Source of the DNA: Porticoccaceae bacterium
Lineage (GTDB): Bacteria > Pseudomonadota > Gammaproteobacteria > Pseudomonadales > Porticoccaceae
Reading direction: 5' to 3'
Length of the DNA stretch: 59,011 nucleotides
Assembly (NCBI GenBank): GCA_024644585.1
Contig: JAHEHM010000002.1
Location: 1 to 59,011, forward strand
In this document: positions 42,571-51,626 of the stretch, piece by piece
How positions within the stretch are numbered: position 1 is the stretch's first letter
Layout: each line of letters begins with the position of its first letter
The notes under the pieces: model-generated
The model's input: the letters and a program-made list of their open reading frames with translations, nothing else
Told to the model about the DNA's origin: nothing
The model's database searches: none
Position numbers and translations under genes: made by a program

Positions 42571-43925
42571 TAGTCTGACTGCCTTGGTCGCCGTCTGGGT
42601 CTTCGCCCTTTTGATTGCCCAGCATTTAATTTTTGTACCATCTGTTGACGTGTTTCCTCATCGACATCTTGGTACTTTGTCCACCAGTCGCCAAGGCCGT
42701 CGAGTTGCTCTCCTGTTTGTTCGCGAAGAAGAACGAAATCATAGGCCGCACGGAATCGAGGCTGTTCCATTAGTCGTTTGGCTCGATTGCCACCGCGTTT
42801 TGAAAGAGTTAGCTGCATTGCCCAAATTTCTCGCATCGCCAGGGTAAAGCGTTTTGGAATGGCAGTGATGGGAATTTGATTGCTAATGACCTCACTGGCT
42901 GCTTTGTTAATTGCAGTAGTAGCGGGCTGGCCATGGTTTTGAAGTTCTTGAGCTGTTTTCTGCACAGCTGGCCAGAGCATGGCAGCATAAATAAAAGCTG
43001 GTGTTACACGCTGCTTGTTTTGTATACGCAGATCAGTATTGGTTAGCGCCTGCTTGACCATTGCCAAAGCCGTTGGATGCCCCTGCTCTATAAGACGATT
43101 AGTTTGGGGCACAAGATGGGCGAACAGCTTGTATTCGAGAAGTCTTTCAAATACGTCTAAACCATAGCCACTCATAAACAGTTTAAGTGTCTCATCAAAC
43201 ATTCTCGGCGATGAGACATGCTTGAGCTTAGACCCTAATTTAACCATCGGCTTTGAGCTTTTAGGGTCAATGTCAAAGCCTAACTTGCCGGCAAATCTAG
43301 CCACACGAAGCATTCTGACGGGGTCTTCGCTGTACCTTATCGATGGCGTACCAATAATGCGAATAGTCCGTGATTCAAGATCATCTAAACCATCACAGTA
43401 GTCATGCAGGCAGTTCTTCTCAGTATCATAGTAAAGCGCATTGATAGTTAGATCGCGTCTTGTTGCATCATCAACCAGAGAACCAAATTTATTATCTCTT
43501 GTGAGTAAGCCACTTTCAGTCTGTTGCACTAGGTTAGTATGTTCTGTGTCGTTAGATCTAAACGTAGTAACTTCGATAATATCTCGACCAAATTGAACAT
43601 GCACAATTTGAAAGCGCCGGCCAATAATTCTTGAACGTCGAAATAGTCGTTTAACTTGCTGGGGTGTTGCATTGGTGGCTATATCAAAATCTTTTGGTTT
43701 TAAGCCAAGAAGGATGTCGCGAACGCAACCCCCAACCACGTAGGCTTCAAAATTTCTGCTTTGAAGTACACGCACAACTTCACGAGCATTTTTACATATA
43801 TCCGCGGGATCGAGACTATGCTCATTTGATGTCAGGACGCACTGGTCGTCTGTCGCTTTTCGCGATGATGATCGATTAAAAAAATGGGTTAGACGTTTAA
43901 GCACATTAATAGCCGTTGTGTACAA
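42570..43925 (-). CDS. pcnB: Poly(A) polymerase I (non-AUG start)
   Basis: AYVVGGCVRDILLGLKPKDFDIATNATPQQVKRLFRRSRIIGRRF; basic C-terminus; first codon of ORF is TTG. Confidence 0.95.
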   Translation of the reverse strand: MYTTAINVLKRLTHFFNRSSSRKATDDQCVLTSNEHSLDPADICKNAREVVRVLQSRNFEAYVVGGCVRDILLGLKPKDFDIATNATPQQVKRLFRRSRIIGRRFQIVHVQFGRDIIEVTTFRSNDTEHTNLVQQTESGLLTRDNKFGSLVDDATRRDLTINALYYDTEKNCLHDYCDGLDDLESRTIRIIGTPSIRYSEDPVRMLRVARFAGKLGFDIDPKSSKPMVKLGSKLKHVSSPRMFDETLKLFMSGYGLDVFERLLEYKLFAHLVPQTNRLIEQGHPTALAMVKQALTNTDLRIQNKQRVTPAFIYAAMLWPAVQKTAQELQNHGQPATTAINKAASEVISNQIPITAIPKRFTLAMREIWAMQLTLSKRGGNRAKRLMEQPRFRAAYDFVLLREQTGEQLDGLGDWWTKYQDVDEETRQQMVQKLNAGQSKGRRPRRRPRQSD

Positions 43926-44020
43926 AACGAATAGTTTAACAGAGCAAATCCAGCACTGTTAGGATTATTATCATGGAAAAATTATTACTGATAAAAGTGG
44001 GAGTTTTTTGAGCAGAAAAT

Positions 44021-44048
44021 AAAAAAGGGTTGCCTCTCGGCAGCCCCC
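44021..44048 (-). terminator. Intrinsic terminator (minus strand)
   Basis: Minus strand GGGCTGCC GAGA GGCAACCC TTTTTT (one mismatch in stem). Confidence 0.8.
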
Positions 44049-44160
44049 CTCAATTGTTCGTCAGCAAATGCTTTAGAACACTTTGCAATCCATCCGGTTT
44101 TTATTGTTATTTATTTTTATTATTATTGAAGTCTCCCTCAACTGGTATCTATCTAACCAA
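44021..44160 (-). ncRNA. Candidate CrcZ-position sRNA with AAN-repeat tract
   Basis: Minus strand AATAATAATAAAAATAAATAACAATAAAAACC (44096-44130) then terminator; lies between cbrB-like gene and pcnB. The 5' end is a guess. Confidence 0.45.
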
Positions 44161-44227
44161 AATTAGTTTGTGGTAACAACTAGGATAAATGCCAGTTAAC
44201 GCAAAAATAGCCCAAAACACCTCAAAA

Positions 44228-44244
44228 TGTTACTTTTTGTAACA
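44228..44244. promoter_or_regulatory. Perfect inverted repeat, candidate regulator-binding site
   Basis: TGTTAC-TTTTT-GTAACA, plus an additional GTAACA half-site at 44173-44178. Confidence 0.5.
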
Positions 44245-44278
44245 ATTAATGCGGTAAAAGAGCCTTTTTTTGAGGTGA

Positions 44279-45484
44279 TTACTTCTGTTTATCAAGCTTT
44301 AATTTGATTCTACGTTGCCATAATGACTTGCGACTGATCCCCAAATTTTTGGCCAGAGCCGTTTCAGACATATGCTCCTGATTTTGAGTAACAAAGCGAA
44401 TAAAGTAATCCTCTAAGGATAAATTGGGTAGGTCTTTTTGCCTGTCAGTGCTCGTTTTTTGCGATTTATTTTTTTGGGGTAGACTGAGCGAAGGGGTATC
44501 AATAATACCCTCAGAATTGGTAAAAATAAGCGCCTGATGAATAGACTCTTTGAGCTGAATGACATTTCCAGGCCAGTCGCAGGCATTTAAGGCTTTGATA
44601 GCATTGCCTGTTAGGCTGATATCACGTTGTATTTTTTTTGCGTATTGGCTTAAAAAATGTCTGGCCAGCAATGAGATATCTGATTTCCGTTCTCTTAATG
44701 GAGGGACATTGATCGTAATGCTACTGAGTTTATATAAGAGATCTTCGCGAAATGAATTTAGTGCTGTCGCGGTGGTTAGATCTTTTTCTGTAGAGGCAAT
44801 TATGCGTATTTTTTTGTTACTAAGACTCAAGGCAACCATTTTTTGAAGTGACGGATCCAGTTCACAGATATTGTGAAAATAAAGTGTTTTCTGGTTGTCC
44901 GTATCAAGTTCTTTATTGAGCTGCTGTCGGGTTACCGACGCGCAATCTATCATTATGAGTGGGAAGCAAGAAAATGGGCTGGTTTGATGTATCTCTCTGA
45001 CTATTTTGCGTTTCCCTGAACCAGGTTCTCCGATAATTAGTATTGGCGTAACACGTTTTGCCATCTGTTTTATTTTACCGGCTATTTTTATAATTTGAGG
45101 ACTATTGCCTATTAGCGGAATAGGGTTGTTTGTCTGGAGTATTTTGCTAATGACCTGCTGCAGTAACTCAAACTCCATCGGCTGAGCTAAATAATCTGCC
45201 GCTCCTCTTTGAATGACTTCAATGGCCTGTCTTAGATCAGGATTATGAGATAGGAATACCACGGATTTTTTGGCGCAGCGATTTATTATTGTGTTGGTGT
45301 TAATTTTTGGTATATCAATATCACAGAGAACAGCATCAAAAGTCGTGGTATTAAAAGCTTCAAGTGCCAATTTGTTAGAGTTAACCTGAGTAACATCTAA
45401 CTTAAGTTTCTTGAATAGGCTAAGCAAAGCTTTCTCATTGAAAAGCTGTTCAGTGATGATTAATATTTTTGATGTTGATGCCAT
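44279..45484 (-). CDS. Divergent NtrC-family regulator in cbrB position, GAFTGA-less
   Basis: REC-like N-terminus (FDAVLCDIDIPK), AAA+ with Walker A GEPGSGKRK, degenerate Walker B TLYFHNI, FREDLLYKL arginine region, Fis-type HTH (ETALAKNLGISRKSLWQRRIKL). Confidence 0.85.
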   Translation of the reverse strand: MASTSKILIITEQLFNEKALLSLFKKLKLDVTQVNSNKLALEAFNTTTFDAVLCDIDIPKINTNTIINRCAKKSVVFLSHNPDLRQAIEVIQRGAADYLAQPMEFELLQQVISKILQTNNPIPLIGNSPQIIKIAGKIKQMAKRVTPILIIGEPGSGKRKIVREIHQTSPFSCFPLIMIDCASVTRQQLNKELDTDNQKTLYFHNICELDPSLQKMVALSLSNKKIRIIASTEKDLTTATALNSFREDLLYKLSSITINVPPLRERKSDISLLARHFLSQYAKKIQRDISLTGNAIKALNACDWPGNVIQLKESIHQALIFTNSEGIIDTPSLSLPQKNKSQKTSTDRQKDLPNLSLEDYFIRFVTQNQEHMSETALAKNLGISRKSLWQRRIKLKLDKQK

Positions 45485-45527
45485 GGGCTAAGCATAACGC
45501 AAATAAATCCTAATGGGAGAAAGAAAC

Positions 45528-46442
45528 CTAGAGATTTGCGGGTGCAGCAATACCGATTTCAAGAGGAGGAATACTGGAGAGATCCCAGTGGGCAGTTGCC
45601 CAGGTTAAAATTTCCCCAGTTGATGACTGGCGGAGTTCTATGGGTGGGTTTTGTTTAAGCCAGTCCAGCGCTAACCATAGCTGTTCCGATTCATGGCCAA
45701 CGCTGAGTGCTTTGGCAAAATGCTGTTTGCTGAGTTTTTGTCCCAGTGAATTTAGCGCAAGGGGTATATGCAAATAGTTGGGGGTTGGATAATTAAGGCA
45801 TTTTTGTAACAAAATCTGTCTTGGGGTTGAGTCTAAAAGATCAAATCCCCGTACAATTTCAGTTATTCCCTGATGATAATCATCAACCACTACCGCCAAT
45901 TGATATGAAATTAAGCCATCACGCCTTAGCACCACAAAGTCACCTACATCGCTGTTAAGCAACTGATGAAATTCACCCATAACACTGTCAGTAAAGCCAA
46001 GTTTATCGCAATTATGGCCAATAGCTTGCATGCCTCTATTGATTGAAAAGCGACAGGAGGCATCTATTGTGGAAAGATTTTTTTGACTGCACTTGCCGTC
46101 GTAAATTCCGCTTAACTCTGAAATTCGCTGTCGGGTACAGGTGCAGTTATAAACAAGATTTTTGAGTCTTAGGCTTTGTAAAACGTCATGATACTGATCG
46201 ATCTGGTCACTTTGATAGACAACCGAATCATCCCAAGCAAGACCATGCTGCTCTAGCTGTTTAAGAATACCACTGGCAGAGCCTTGAATTTCACGAGGTG
46301 GGTCAAGGTCTTCAATTCTTACCAGCCACTTTCCTTGATTTTTTTTGGCCTGTAGATAACTAGCGACTGCCGCTAGAAGTGAGCCAAAGTGAAGCGGACC
46401 TGTGGGGGAGGGGGCAAAACGACCAACGTAGGAATTTAGCAT
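45528..46442 (-). CDS. gluQ: Glutamyl-Q tRNA(Asp) synthetase
   Basis: GRFAPSPTGPLHFGSLLAAVASYL; truncated GluRS fold, adjacent to dksA. Confidence 0.95.
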   Translation of the reverse strand: MLNSYVGRFAPSPTGPLHFGSLLAAVASYLQAKKNQGKWLVRIEDLDPPREIQGSASGILKQLEQHGLAWDDSVVYQSDQIDQYHDVLQSLRLKNLVYNCTCTRQRISELSGIYDGKCSQKNLSTIDASCRFSINRGMQAIGHNCDKLGFTDSVMGEFHQLLNSDVGDFVVLRRDGLISYQLAVVVDDYHQGITEIVRGFDLLDSTPRQILLQKCLNYPTPNYLHIPLALNSLGQKLSKQHFAKALSVGHESEQLWLALDWLKQNPPIELRQSSTGEILTWATAHWDLSSIPPLEIGIAAPANL

Positions 46443-46485
46443 CTAAAGATTGCTATTTAAGCGAAGCAATAGAGCTGTCGGCAAT

Positions 46486-46968
46486 TTAGCCGCCAGTTAT
46501 TTGCTTTTCCTTGATTTCATCAAGTGTTTTGCAATCAATACAAAGATCGGCCGTAGGTCTTGCTTCTAATCTTCGAATACCGACTTCTACGCCACATTGA
46601 TCACAGAATCCGTAATCGTCCTCTTCAACACGAACTAGTGTTTTATCAATTTTCTTGATGAGCTTGCGCTCGCGGTCTCGGGTGCGTAATTCAAGGCTAA
46701 ATTCTTCTTCTTGAGTAGCACGATCAGCAGGGTCAGGGAAGTTCGCCGCTTCATCTTTCATATGATTAACGGTGCGGTCAACTTCTTCCATAAGTTCTCT
46801 GCGCCATGCATTCAAGATTAATTTGAAATGCGCACGCTGAAGATCGTTCATATACTCCTCATTAGCCTTTGGCTGATAAGGGGCTATGCCGTGAAGCGTC
46901 ACTGAACTCGGAGCTTTGGAAGCCTTAGTTGAAGTGCTTACCGCTGTTTTTTTCTTTGCTGTTGCCAT
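46486..46968 (-). CDS. dksA: RNA polymerase-binding transcription factor DksA
   Basis: Zinc finger [27 protein letters not shown]; coiled-coil with [11 protein letters not shown]. Confidence 0.97.
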   Translation of the reverse strand: MATAKKKTAVSTSTKASKAPSSVTLHGIAPYQPKANEEYMNDLQRAHFKLILNAWRRELMEEVDRTVNHMKDEAANFPDPADRATQEEEFSLELRTRDRERKLIKKIDKTLVRVEEDDYGFCDQCGVEVGIRRLEARPTADLCIDCKTLDEIKEKQITGG

Positions 46969-47156
46969 GCTTTATGCCCAAAATTTAATAAGCTTAAAAA
47001 GTAAAGCAGGGGGTTATAGAGAATTTATAACAATTTATCAAGATAAATTTTACCCTTTTTACTTTGTTTTGGTATCAAGTCTCTAGTAGATTAAGATTCT
47101 GTCTAAAAATATAGCACATATTCGGCAATGAATATTTGCTGTAAATGTGAACTGTA

Positions 47157-47909
47157 TTGCATAGGAAAAAACCGTTGAAAATCAATCCCGAGCTTTATCC
47201 AGCGAAATTTGTGAAAAGATATAAACGCTTTTTTAGTGATGTTATCACCGAGCAGGGTGATGCCTTAACTTTGCATTGCCCTAATACTGGATCCATGAAA
47301 AATTGTTTAGTAGCTGAATCTGCCTGTTGGTATTCGCTTTCCAATAACCCAAAAAGAAAACTTCCAGGAACATTGGAATTAGTGACAACGGAGTTTGGCA
47401 ATCTCGCCGGCATCAATACGCATAGAGCCAATCATCTGGTCAAAGAGGCTATTTTAGAGAATAAAATCTCGCAACTAACCGGATATGAGAACCTTCGTAC
47501 GGAGGTTAAATACGGTAAAGAAAATAGTCGCATTGACTTACTACTTGAAGATGCCGATAAAGGTCTTTGTTATGTTGAAGTAAAAAATGTCACCCTAGAG
47601 GGCCCGGATGGGTTGGTGATGTTTCCCGATGCCGTAACTAGCCGAGGAGCAAAACATCTTCGAGAGCTTATTGATGTGATTGATCAGGGTCATAGAGCCG
47701 TGCTTTTTTTCTGCGTTCAGGTGAACAATGCTCTAAAAATGGAAGTGGCCAGTGAGGTTGACCCGCTATATGCCAAAACCCTAGCTGAAGCCATAGCTGT
47801 TGGGGTTGAGGTTATTGCATGGCGAGCCAATTTAAGCGCACATGAAATAGTCTTAAGCCAAGCTATTCCTTGTCTTCAAGATCTGCCAGTGCCTGAGCGC
47901 GCAGACTAA
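47157..47909 (+). CDS. sfsA: Sugar fermentation stimulation protein homolog SfsA
   Basis: VKRYKRFFSDVITEQGDALTLHCPNTGSM; YVEVKNVTL; non-ATG start (TTG 47157 or 47175). Confidence 0.95.
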   Translation: MHRKKPLKINPELYPAKFVKRYKRFFSDVITEQGDALTLHCPNTGSMKNCLVAESACWYSLSNNPKRKLPGTLELVTTEFGNLAGINTHRANHLVKEAILENKISQLTGYENLRTEVKYGKENSRIDLLLEDADKGLCYVEVKNVTLEGPDGLVMFPDAVTSRGAKHLRELIDVIDQGHRAVLFFCVQVNNALKMEVASEVDPLYAKTLAEAIAVGVEVIAWRANLSAHEIVLSQAIPCLQDLPVPERAD

Positions 47910-48276
47910 CTGGTGCAGGGGGTAGCTCTTGACCTGCGCTGATCGTAAAATCCTGTCCACTTTGATGTAAATCTATGGCTTGCAGGTGGTCACCACTGCA
48001 GGGCCCTAAAACACAGAGCCCTGAATCAATCTCAAATAGTGCGCCATGAAATGCACATTGAATAGTCTGCTGGTCAATGCTTAAAAATTGATTGGGTGAC
48101 CAATTGAGTGGGCTACCTCTATGGGGACATATATTCCAATAGGCATAAATAGCATCAGCCTTTCTCACCGCAAAAAGTGGCCTGTCTTGAATAACCATTT
48201 CAATTGAATGCCCCTCTTCAATATCATTGAGAGAGCAGAGCGGTATTTCATTTTCAAGGCAAGCACTAGCTACCAT
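47863..48276 (-). CDS. Rieske [2Fe-2S] ferredoxin-like protein
   Basis: CPHRGSPL...IQCAFHGALFEI (CxH...CxxH). Confidence 0.9.
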   Translation of the reverse strand: MVASACLENEIPLCSLNDIEEGHSIEMVIQDRPLFAVRKADAIYAYWNICPHRGSPLNWSPNQFLSIDQQTIQCAFHGALFEIDSGLCVLGPCSGDHLQAIDLHQSGQDFTISAGQELPPAPVSLRAQALADLEDKE

Positions 48277-48444
48277 AGTTGGGTCTTCCCATAGGGTAAT
48301 ACTTTTATAGCCTCCATCTTGAAGTTAAACAATTAAAAGTCAATGTTTGGCGGCCAATCTTTAGGGCAAAAGTGTTCATTGTTTGCCCCCTATAAAGATA
48401 TAAGGTAAGTTGAGGTTTTTCGATCATTACGAGATCTGTTATTT

Positions 48445-49131
48445 ATGACTGTTGATATTGTGACTGGTTCAACCAGCGATCATCTAGTGGCCCTTGAGCA
48501 GGCCGTTGATCACAGGGTTGAGCAGTATATTCACAGGCAGATAGTAGAGCCGCTGTTAGATTTACAGCAGGCCGCGACTGAAGCGGGCTTTGATTTAAAA
48601 ATCTGTAGTGCCTTTAGATCTTTTGAACGGCAATTAATTATATGGAATGGCAAGGCTTCGGGCTCAAGAGCGGTAATGGATGAGTTGGGTCAGCCCATGG
48701 ATATAGCATCATTAGGTGCATGGCAAAAAATTCAGGCAATTATGCGTTGGTCCGCATTACCTGGTGCCTCAAGACATCATTGGGGTACTGATTTTGATAT
48801 CTATGATGCAAAGGCAATGCCTGAAGGCTATCAAATAAAGCTAACCCCCGATGAGGTGCAGGGGAAGGGTCTATTTACACCTATGCATGATTGGCTTGAT
48901 CAATATATACAGGCAGGACATACCGCTTTTTATCGCCCCTATGAGTTTGATACTGGCGGTATTGCGCCAGAGCGCTGGCATCTTAGTTATCGCCCGCTAG
49001 CAGATCAATATGCAGCACTGCAGACGGTTGATGTGATTGCCCAAAGACTGCAACAATCAAAAATACTATTACTTGATACAGTGATTGAAAATTTGGATGA
49101 GATTTACAATCGTTATATCCTTGTGAACTAA
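48445..49131 (+). CDS. M15-family D-alanyl-D-alanine carboxypeptidase-like
   Basis: SAFRSFERQLIIWNGK; SALPGASRHHWGTDFDIYD; APERWHLSY Zn ligands. Confidence 0.9.
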   Translation: MTVDIVTGSTSDHLVALEQAVDHRVEQYIHRQIVEPLLDLQQAATEAGFDLKICSAFRSFERQLIIWNGKASGSRAVMDELGQPMDIASLGAWQKIQAIMRWSALPGASRHHWGTDFDIYDAKAMPEGYQIKLTPDEVQGKGLFTPMHDWLDQYIQAGHTAFYRPYEFDTGGIAPERWHLSYRPLADQYAALQTVDVIAQRLQQSKILLLDTVIENLDEIYNRYILVN

Positions 49132-49158
49132 TTGCCTGATTATGGAAAACTTTAAAAT

Positions 49159-49938
49159 ATGAAATCAACTGACCCAATATGGGATCATATGATCGCTGAA
49201 GCCAAGCAACTGGCTGTGGCTGAACCAATGCTGGCGGATTACTTTAAGAGTGCAATTTTGCAGCATCAAGATTTAGAGTCTGCAGTGAGTCATATTCTTG
49301 CAGAGAGCTTTGTTGATTCTCCATTAGCTGTCCATGATGCTAAATCAGTAATTACTGAAGCCTTTAATTCTGATTTAACCATTGCTCAGTCAATTAGGCG
49401 TGATATAGAAGCCGCCTACGAGCGCGATGCTGCCTGCCAGCAATATTTAATGCCTCTAATTTACTTTAAAGGATTTCAGGCTCTGCAATTATACAGAGTG
49501 GCTCATTGGCTATGGCTAAATGAGAGAGTGGCTTTGGCATTATTTTTTCAAAATAGTATTTCAGAACGCTTTACTGTGGATATTCACCCAGCGGCCAAGT
49601 TAGGCAGCGGCATTATGATTGATCATGCCACTGGCTTGGTGATCGGTGAGACGGCAGTGGTAGGTGATGATGTCTCGATTTTGCATTCTGTGACCCTAGG
49701 CGGCAGTGGATGCCAACAGGGTGATCGGCATCCAAAAATTGGCAACGGAGTATTACTTGCGGCAGGCGCCAAAGTTCTTGGCAATATTACTGTGGGTGAT
49801 GGTGTAAAGGTGGGTGCGGGGAGTTTGGTTCTTGAATCGGTTCCCGGTCATGTCACTGTGGCGGGGGTGCCGGCTAAGATTGTGGGTGCTCCGGCTGAAG
49901 AAAATCCGGCATTAGAAATGGATCATTTTATCGAGTAG
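49159..49938 (+). CDS. cysE: Serine O-acetyltransferase (copy 1)
   Basis: RDIEAAYERDAACQQYLMPLIYFKGFQALQLYRVAHWLW; hexapeptide HPAAKLGSGIMIDHATGLVIGETAVVGDD. Confidence 0.95.
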   Translation: MKSTDPIWDHMIAEAKQLAVAEPMLADYFKSAILQHQDLESAVSHILAESFVDSPLAVHDAKSVITEAFNSDLTIAQSIRRDIEAAYERDAACQQYLMPLIYFKGFQALQLYRVAHWLWLNERVALALFFQNSISERFTVDIHPAAKLGSGIMIDHATGLVIGETAVVGDDVSILHSVTLGGSGCQQGDRHPKIGNGVLLAAGAKVLGNITVGDGVKVGAGSLVLESVPGHVTVAGVPAKIVGAPAEENPALEMDHFIE

Positions 49939-49951
49939 GGGCATTGTCTTT

Positions 49952-50338
49952 ATGTTGCATAAAGTTCTTGCGGTATTAAATCGACGAACAAGAGTTGCCG
50001 GGAAAAACTCATGGCAAGGTCTTAAAGATGCCTTTGCAAATGAAGAAGCTTTTAAAGTCCAATCTATCCTATGTTTGATCTTAATTCCCTTGGCACTAGT
50101 CATTGCCGAAAATTATTTACAGTTACTTCTTCTTCTCTGTTCACTTTTTTTGGTGCTAATTGTCGAGCTTCTCAATACCAGTATTGAAATGGTTGTAGAT
50201 CGAATTGGTACAGAGTTTCACAAGCTTTCAGGACGAGCAAAAGATATCGGATCTGCGGCAGTCTGCCTGTCTATGGTGGTATTTATACTGGTTTGGTCAA
50301 CGGTAATCGCGCAGAATTTCGGTGTTTTAGATTATTAA
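49952..50338 (+). CDS. dgkA: Diacylglycerol kinase
   Basis: NSWQGLKDAFANEEAFKVQ; VELLNTSIEMVVDRIG; GRAKDIGSAAV. Confidence 0.94.
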   Translation: MLHKVLAVLNRRTRVAGKNSWQGLKDAFANEEAFKVQSILCLILIPLALVIAENYLQLLLLLCSLFLVLIVELLNTSIEMVVDRIGTEFHKLSGRAKDIGSAAVCLSMVVFILVWSTVIAQNFGVLDY

Positions 50339-51540
50339 TCTAAGCAGATACCAATCAAATAACCCAGTTGCTGACGCAGAACCTGAAGCCGACTTTCTGA
50401 AAAGCCCTCTAAAATAAATTGATCCTTATCATAGCTTTGAAAGCGCGCGATAGAGGATAATTCATCAATACTAAATTGACTGCAATGCAAAACAATAAGC
50501 CCTTCTTGGACATGTGATGCAAGAGCCATATTTTGCTTTTTGAGGGCAATAATCGACTGTTCGTACCAGAATTGAGGGGTTGTACCAATATCGTCACTGC
50601 TGATAATCCAGTTGATTTCTAATTCAATACCAGATTTTTTAGACAGCTGTTCAACCAGTTGCTGTAGGCTATAAACGGCCATCAAACAGACGAGCAAATG
50701 TTGTTTAGAGCAATGGGTAGACCGAATAGCAAAACAAAAGCTATCCTCAGTGCCCTCAATTCGCTCGCCACCATAAAGCTGCAGTGTGCGCAGAATACAG
50801 TAGTCCAATTTTTCTAATAGCTGATCTAAGTTGTCTCTATTTAATTGCGCGAGAAGTCGTTGATTATTTTTTATATTGCCACTGACTAGAGAATAAAAGT
50901 ATTTATTGTTGGGAGCTAATGAGGAATCTCCAGAGGTGGAAAGCAAGGGTTGTATTTTGGTTTCCAGTGCAGAGATTTCGTCCGCTAAGGGTTCGGTTTT
51001 TCCTGGTAGTCGCTCGCTCAGACGCTCAATTCGGGCTGTTATTTGATCAACAAATCGATAGCAACCATAGGTGCAAAGCACAGTGAAGGCTAACCAGAGT
51101 AATAACCAATTAATAAATATCCGGTGATATTGCGCCATAATTGGCTGGCTATTAACTTCTACAGAGATAATTCCAGCTTGGGTATTTTGAAACTCAATAG
51201 TCTGTTTAAAGGTTTTGGTTTCAGTGATTTTGAGTAAGCTACTGGCACTTTGAGCAATCAGCTGACCCTCAATATCCATTAAGCTGGCACTAATTACTCG
51301 TTCATCTTCTGTAGCTCTTTGAAGAGATACTTGCTGACTGATAGTGTCATTGCTTAGAAGGGGTGTTAGGATTGCTTCATGCAGCTGAGCAAGGCTCGAA
51401 AATCCCTTGTCATCAATTGCTTGCTTTGCCAGTTGGTCGGTTTGTGCAAACAGCAGCAACCAGCTTACAAGGCCAAAAAGAAGGCATGTAAAAAGAACAG
51501 TAGCGGATATTTTCTTTGGCATCGTAAATTGTCGACGCAT
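50335..51540 (-). CDS. AhpA/YtjB(Smp)-like membrane protein, divergent from serB
   Basis: TM-extracytoplasmic-TM topology and conserved position opposite serB. Confidence 0.7.
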   Translation of the reverse strand: MRRQFTMPKKISATVLFTCLLFGLVSWLLLFAQTDQLAKQAIDDKGFSSLAQLHEAILTPLLSNDTISQQVSLQRATEDERVISASLMDIEGQLIAQSASSLLKITETKTFKQTIEFQNTQAGIISVEVNSQPIMAQYHRIFINWLLLWLAFTVLCTYGCYRFVDQITARIERLSERLPGKTEPLADEISALETKIQPLLSTSGDSSLAPNNKYFYSLVSGNIKNNQRLLAQLNRDNLDQLLEKLDYCILRTLQLYGGERIEGTEDSFCFAIRSTHCSKQHLLVCLMAVYSLQQLVEQLSKKSGIELEINWIISSDDIGTTPQFWYEQSIIALKKQNMALASHVQEGLIVLHCSQFSIDELSSIARFQSYDKDQFILEGFSESRLQVLRQQLGYLIGICLD

Positions 51541-51626
51541 GGATTGCCTTTTTTTTGCAGTTATTTTTACACATATTCTATCCTATTCTCACAGCTTTTA
51601 TATAATGTCTGATAGAGAATTACTAT

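Noticed and set aside
44201-44215. Near-sigma54 promoter on the minus strand (TTGGGCTATTTTTGC)
   Set aside because: GG-to-GC spacing is 9 nt rather than the required 10, so it is not a valid -24/-12 element; at most a relic consistent with loss of GAFTGA in the neighbouring regulator.
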